From assembly GCF_034313845.1 (NCBI RefSeq), contig NZ_JAVIWN010000003.1: 64,000 nt of DNA; one strand, written 5' to 3'. This document shows, one piece after another, positions 61,955-64,000 of this stretch; the first letter of the stretch is position 1; every line of letters begins with the position of its first letter. This DNA comes from Actimicrobium sp034313845 (GTDB taxonomy: Bacteria > Pseudomonadota > Gammaproteobacteria > Burkholderiales > Burkholderiaceae_D). Made by a program: the position numbers and the translations under genes. The notes below the pieces were generated by a model. That model was not told where the DNA came from. It saw nothing but the letters and a program-made list of their open reading frames with translations, and searched no databases.

Positions 61955-64000
61955 TTAGCGTTGCGTTTCGATTTGTACCAGCGGCTCTTCAGCCTGCACT
62001 GGTGCAACTTTGCGCTCGCGTCGCACCCGTGGCGGCGTTGCCATGCTGGCTGCTGCGGCCTGTGCTGCCTGCAGCTTGGCCGGGTCGGTGGCTGCCAGCA
62101 CCAGACCTGCCGATTTGAGAACATCGGAAAGATCATCTACTTTGGCAATCGTCGTGGCAGGCTCTGCAACAACCGGGACTGTTTCGACGGCGACGGCGAC
62201 AGGCTTGATGACGACCGGGGCTGTTTCGACAGCGACAGGCTCGATGACGACCGGGGCTGTTTCGATAGCGACAGGCTCGATGACGACCGGGGCTGTTTCG
62301 ATGGCGACAGGTTCGATGACGACCGGGGCTGTTTCGATAGCGACAGGCTCGATGACGACCGGGGCTGTTTCGATGGCGACAGGTTCGATGACGACCGGGG
62401 CTGTTTCGATAGCGACAGGCTCGACGACGACCGGGGCTGTTTCGACAGCGACAGGCTCGATGATGACCGGGGTTGTTTCGACTTCAGCAAGTGGCTCGAT
62501 TATTACCGGAACGGTTTCAACGACGACGGCGACAGGCTCGACGACGACAGGCGTTGTTTCGACGACGGCAGCAACTGGCTCGACAACCACCGGAACTGTT
62601 TCGACGACGGCGACCACTGGCTCGACAACCACCTGAACGGTTTCAACAACGGCGACGACAGGCTCGACGACCGGCACTGTTTCGACGACAGCAACGACAG
62701 CAACGACAGGCTCGGCAACGACCACCGGTGCAGCCATTGTTTCAGCGACAGCCACAACGCGTTCTTCCGACCGGATCACTTCTTGCGGTACCAGTGGTGC
62801 TGGCATCGCGGCGCTCAATGCGGATGCGGGATAAGTCACATCGTTATCGGTTGCCAGCAGGTCGGCTCGGGCTATTGCTGCCTCGGCTGCGGCTGCGGCA
62901 ATGGCGTTGGATGCGACCGGCACGAACACTTGCTCGGACTGGTCATTGCCGGTTGAAGAAGCATCATCAGCGTCTTCACCTTCACTGCTTCCTTCGACAA
63001 CTTCACCACCTTCACGATCGCGACGGTTACGGTTGCGACCACCACGGCGCCGACGCCGGCGTTTTTCTTCCAGTTGCTCACCTGTTTCCGCATCGACTGT
63101 GGTGACATCGGGTGACTCTTCGCTATCCTGCGCAGTCGCATTCCCGATTATCTGGACAGCCGCCGCCGAGACAGCAGTGGCAATGCCGGTTCCTGCTGCC
63201 ACTGGTAACAACGATTCGTCGCTACGGGTTTCGGCAACGACTTCCTTGCGATCTTCACGCGGTGGCCGTGGCGTGCGTTCCCGACGCGGTTCGGCACTGT
63301 CACGTGGCTCGCGCACTTCACGCGGTTCACGCACTTCACGCGGCTCGCGTGGTTCACGCGGCGGACGTGGCGTGCGGGCCGGCGGTGCGGTCGCTTCAGC
63401 TTGGGCAGCGACGGCCGGTGCTGTTTTTGCGCCGTCTTCGCGTCCGGATTCATCCCGGTCACGACCGCCCCGGCCGCCGCGACTGCGACCACGGGTATTG
63501 CGTCCGTTTTTGTCATTACGGTCGGTTTTTTCTTCTGCCTTGGCAGTCACTACCGGCGCGACAACAACAGGTTCTGCAGGTTTCTTGAAGAAGAAACCAA
63601 TCAGTTTGGCCAAAAATCCCTCTTCGGCAACTGGCGCGGCAGCGGCCGCAGCGGTCGGTTTGACAGCTTCCACGATCTTGCGTTCGACGATCGGTGCTGG
63701 CTGGTCTGGCGTGATGCTCTTGACGACGGCTTCCTGACGCGGCTTGGCTTCTTCTTTCTGGCGCTTGCCGTAACTGATGTCGGTCTCGGCTTCTTCCACC
63801 ATCGCGTAGCTGGCCTGGACTTCTTCGAGGCGGGCATCGTCATGCTTGATGCGCTCGAGTTTGTAGTGCGGGGTTTCGAGGTGCTTGTTCGGGATCATGA
63901 TGATCGAGACCCGATGGCGGGTTTCGATTTTCAGGATCTCGCCGCGCTTTTCATTGAGCAGGAACGCCGCCACATCGACCGGAGTCTGGATATGGATCGC
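61955..64000 (-). CDS. rne: Ribonuclease E, C-terminal part (5' end outside window)
   Basis: About 680 C-terminal residues of the endonuclease that starts mRNA decay. The end of the catalytic half is seen at the window edge (QTPVDVAAFLLNEKRGEIL, then RVSIIMIPNKHLETPHYKLE). The rest is the non-catalytic scaffold: Arg-rich RNA-binding tracts (RGRSRGGRGGRDR, then PREPREPREVREPREV, KRRRRRRGGRNRNRRDR), and a long Val/Pro/Glu repeat region. PNPase from this window may bind here. The frame runs off the right edge. Confidence 0.95.
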   Translation of the reverse strand, partial: AIHIQTPVDVAAFLLNEKRGEILKIETRHRVSIIMIPNKHLETPHYKLERIKHDDARLEEVQASYAMVEEAETDISYGKRQKEEAKPRQEAVVKSITPDQPAPIVERKIVEAVKPTAAAAAAPVAEEGFLAKLIGFFFKKPAEPVVVAPVVTAKAEEKTDRNDKNGRNTRGRSRGGRGGRDRDESGREDGAKTAPAVAAQAEATAPPARTPRPPREPREPREVREPREVREPRDSAEPRRERTPRPPREDRKEVVAETRSDESLLPVAAGTGIATAVSAAAVQIIGNATAQDSEESPDVTTVDAETGEQLEEKRRRRRRGGRNRNRRDREGGEVVEGSSEGEDADDASSTGNDQSEQVFVPVASNAIAAAAAEAAIARADLLATDNDVTYPASALSAAMPAPLVPQEVIRSEERVVAVAETMAAPVVVAEPVVAVVAVVETVPVVEPVVAVVETVQVVVEPVVAVVETVPVVVEPVAAVVETTPVVVEPVAVVVETVPVIIEPLAEVETTPVIIEPVAVETAPVVVEPVAIETAPVVIEPVAIETAPVVIEPVAIETAPVVIEPVAIETAPVVIEPVAIETAPVVIEPVAVETAPVVIKPVAVAVETVPVVAEPATTIAKVDDLSDVLKSAGLVLAATDPAKLQAAQAAAASMATPPRVRRERKVAPVQAEEPLVQIETQR
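62202..62489 (-). repeat. 36-bp minisatellite in the rne scaffold region
   Basis: Eight units of 36 bp, nearly identical, each encoding a 12-residue unit ETAPVVIEPVAI. Degenerate units of 11–14 residues continue to about 62740. In-frame copy-number change would lengthen or shorten the scaffold. Confidence 0.93.

Noticed and set aside
62202..62489. Possible CRISPR array
   Set aside because: The 36-bp units are contiguous with no spacers and encode an in-frame protein repeat.
62010..63105. Long plus-strand frames opposite rne
   Set aside because: Ser/Thr/Gly or Arg-rich shadows of the repeat region; the rne frame has clear RNase E homology.

Overview
The window comes from a betaproteobacterium, most likely order Burkholderiales and plausibly family Oxalobacteraceae. 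This is inferred from the run ilvBHC–pssA–leuA, rpsO–pnp, PIG3-type oxidoreductase–tpiA–secG–tRNA-Leu–nuoA-N–DUF2818, ETF-quinone oxidoreductase, relA, and rne next to moaA. Coding density is high and almost every gene belongs to a known family. Both ends cut a gene: the acetolactate synthase large subunit on the left and RNase E on the right.

Layout. 1–6930: branched-chain amino acid synthesis (ilvB 3' part, ilvH, ilvC, leuA) with dps, a SIMPL-domain secreted protein and pssA in between. 6940–10260: a BamE-like lipoprotein, rpsO and pnp. 10384–12846: quinone oxidoreductase, tpiA, secG, tRNA-Leu(GAG). 12950–28649: the full 14-gene complex I operon nuoA-N, then DUF2818 and a NUDIX hydrolase. 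28769–33970: ETF:quinone oxidoreductase, a short-chain dehydrogenase, a DUF3563-like small protein, a PAS-LuxR regulator and divergent scoAB. 34132–37861: alpha/beta hydrolase, RidA, relA, tRNA-Val(GAC). 38312–42080: amino-acid/sodium symporter, cyanase, a small HTH protein, a candidate sRNA and a lone receiver protein. 42294–49269: nucleoside-binding lipoprotein, adenine deaminase, FtsX-like permease, truncated globin, rmuC and a guanidine exporter behind a guanidine-II riboswitch. 49288–56219: a NarL-type two-component system divergent from pqqABCDE and an MFS exporter. 56220–56764: a non-coding repeat cluster. 56765–64000, all minus strand: FrnE-like thioredoxin-fold protein, moeA, mobA, moaA, chrA and the 3' part of rne.

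How the genes fit together. The core is aerobic energy metabolism: complex I, ETF dehydrogenase and succinyl-CoA:3-ketoacid CoA transferase feed quinone, and PQQ synthesis implies periplasmic quinoprotein dehydrogenases elsewhere. The regulators beside pqq and sco probably adjust these routes to carbon source. Purine salvage, cyanate breakdown and guanidine export form a scattered nitrogen-scavenging and detoxification theme.

The points most worth a second look are the compact promoter–terminator unit at 41334–41429 (candidate sRNA of about 60 nt), the two ACGA-loop hairpins before gdx, a four-copy hairpin repeat family, a 17-copy hexanucleotide array between repeat elements, and a 36-bp minisatellite in the RNase E scaffold region. 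No CRISPR array, prophage or insertion sequence was found.
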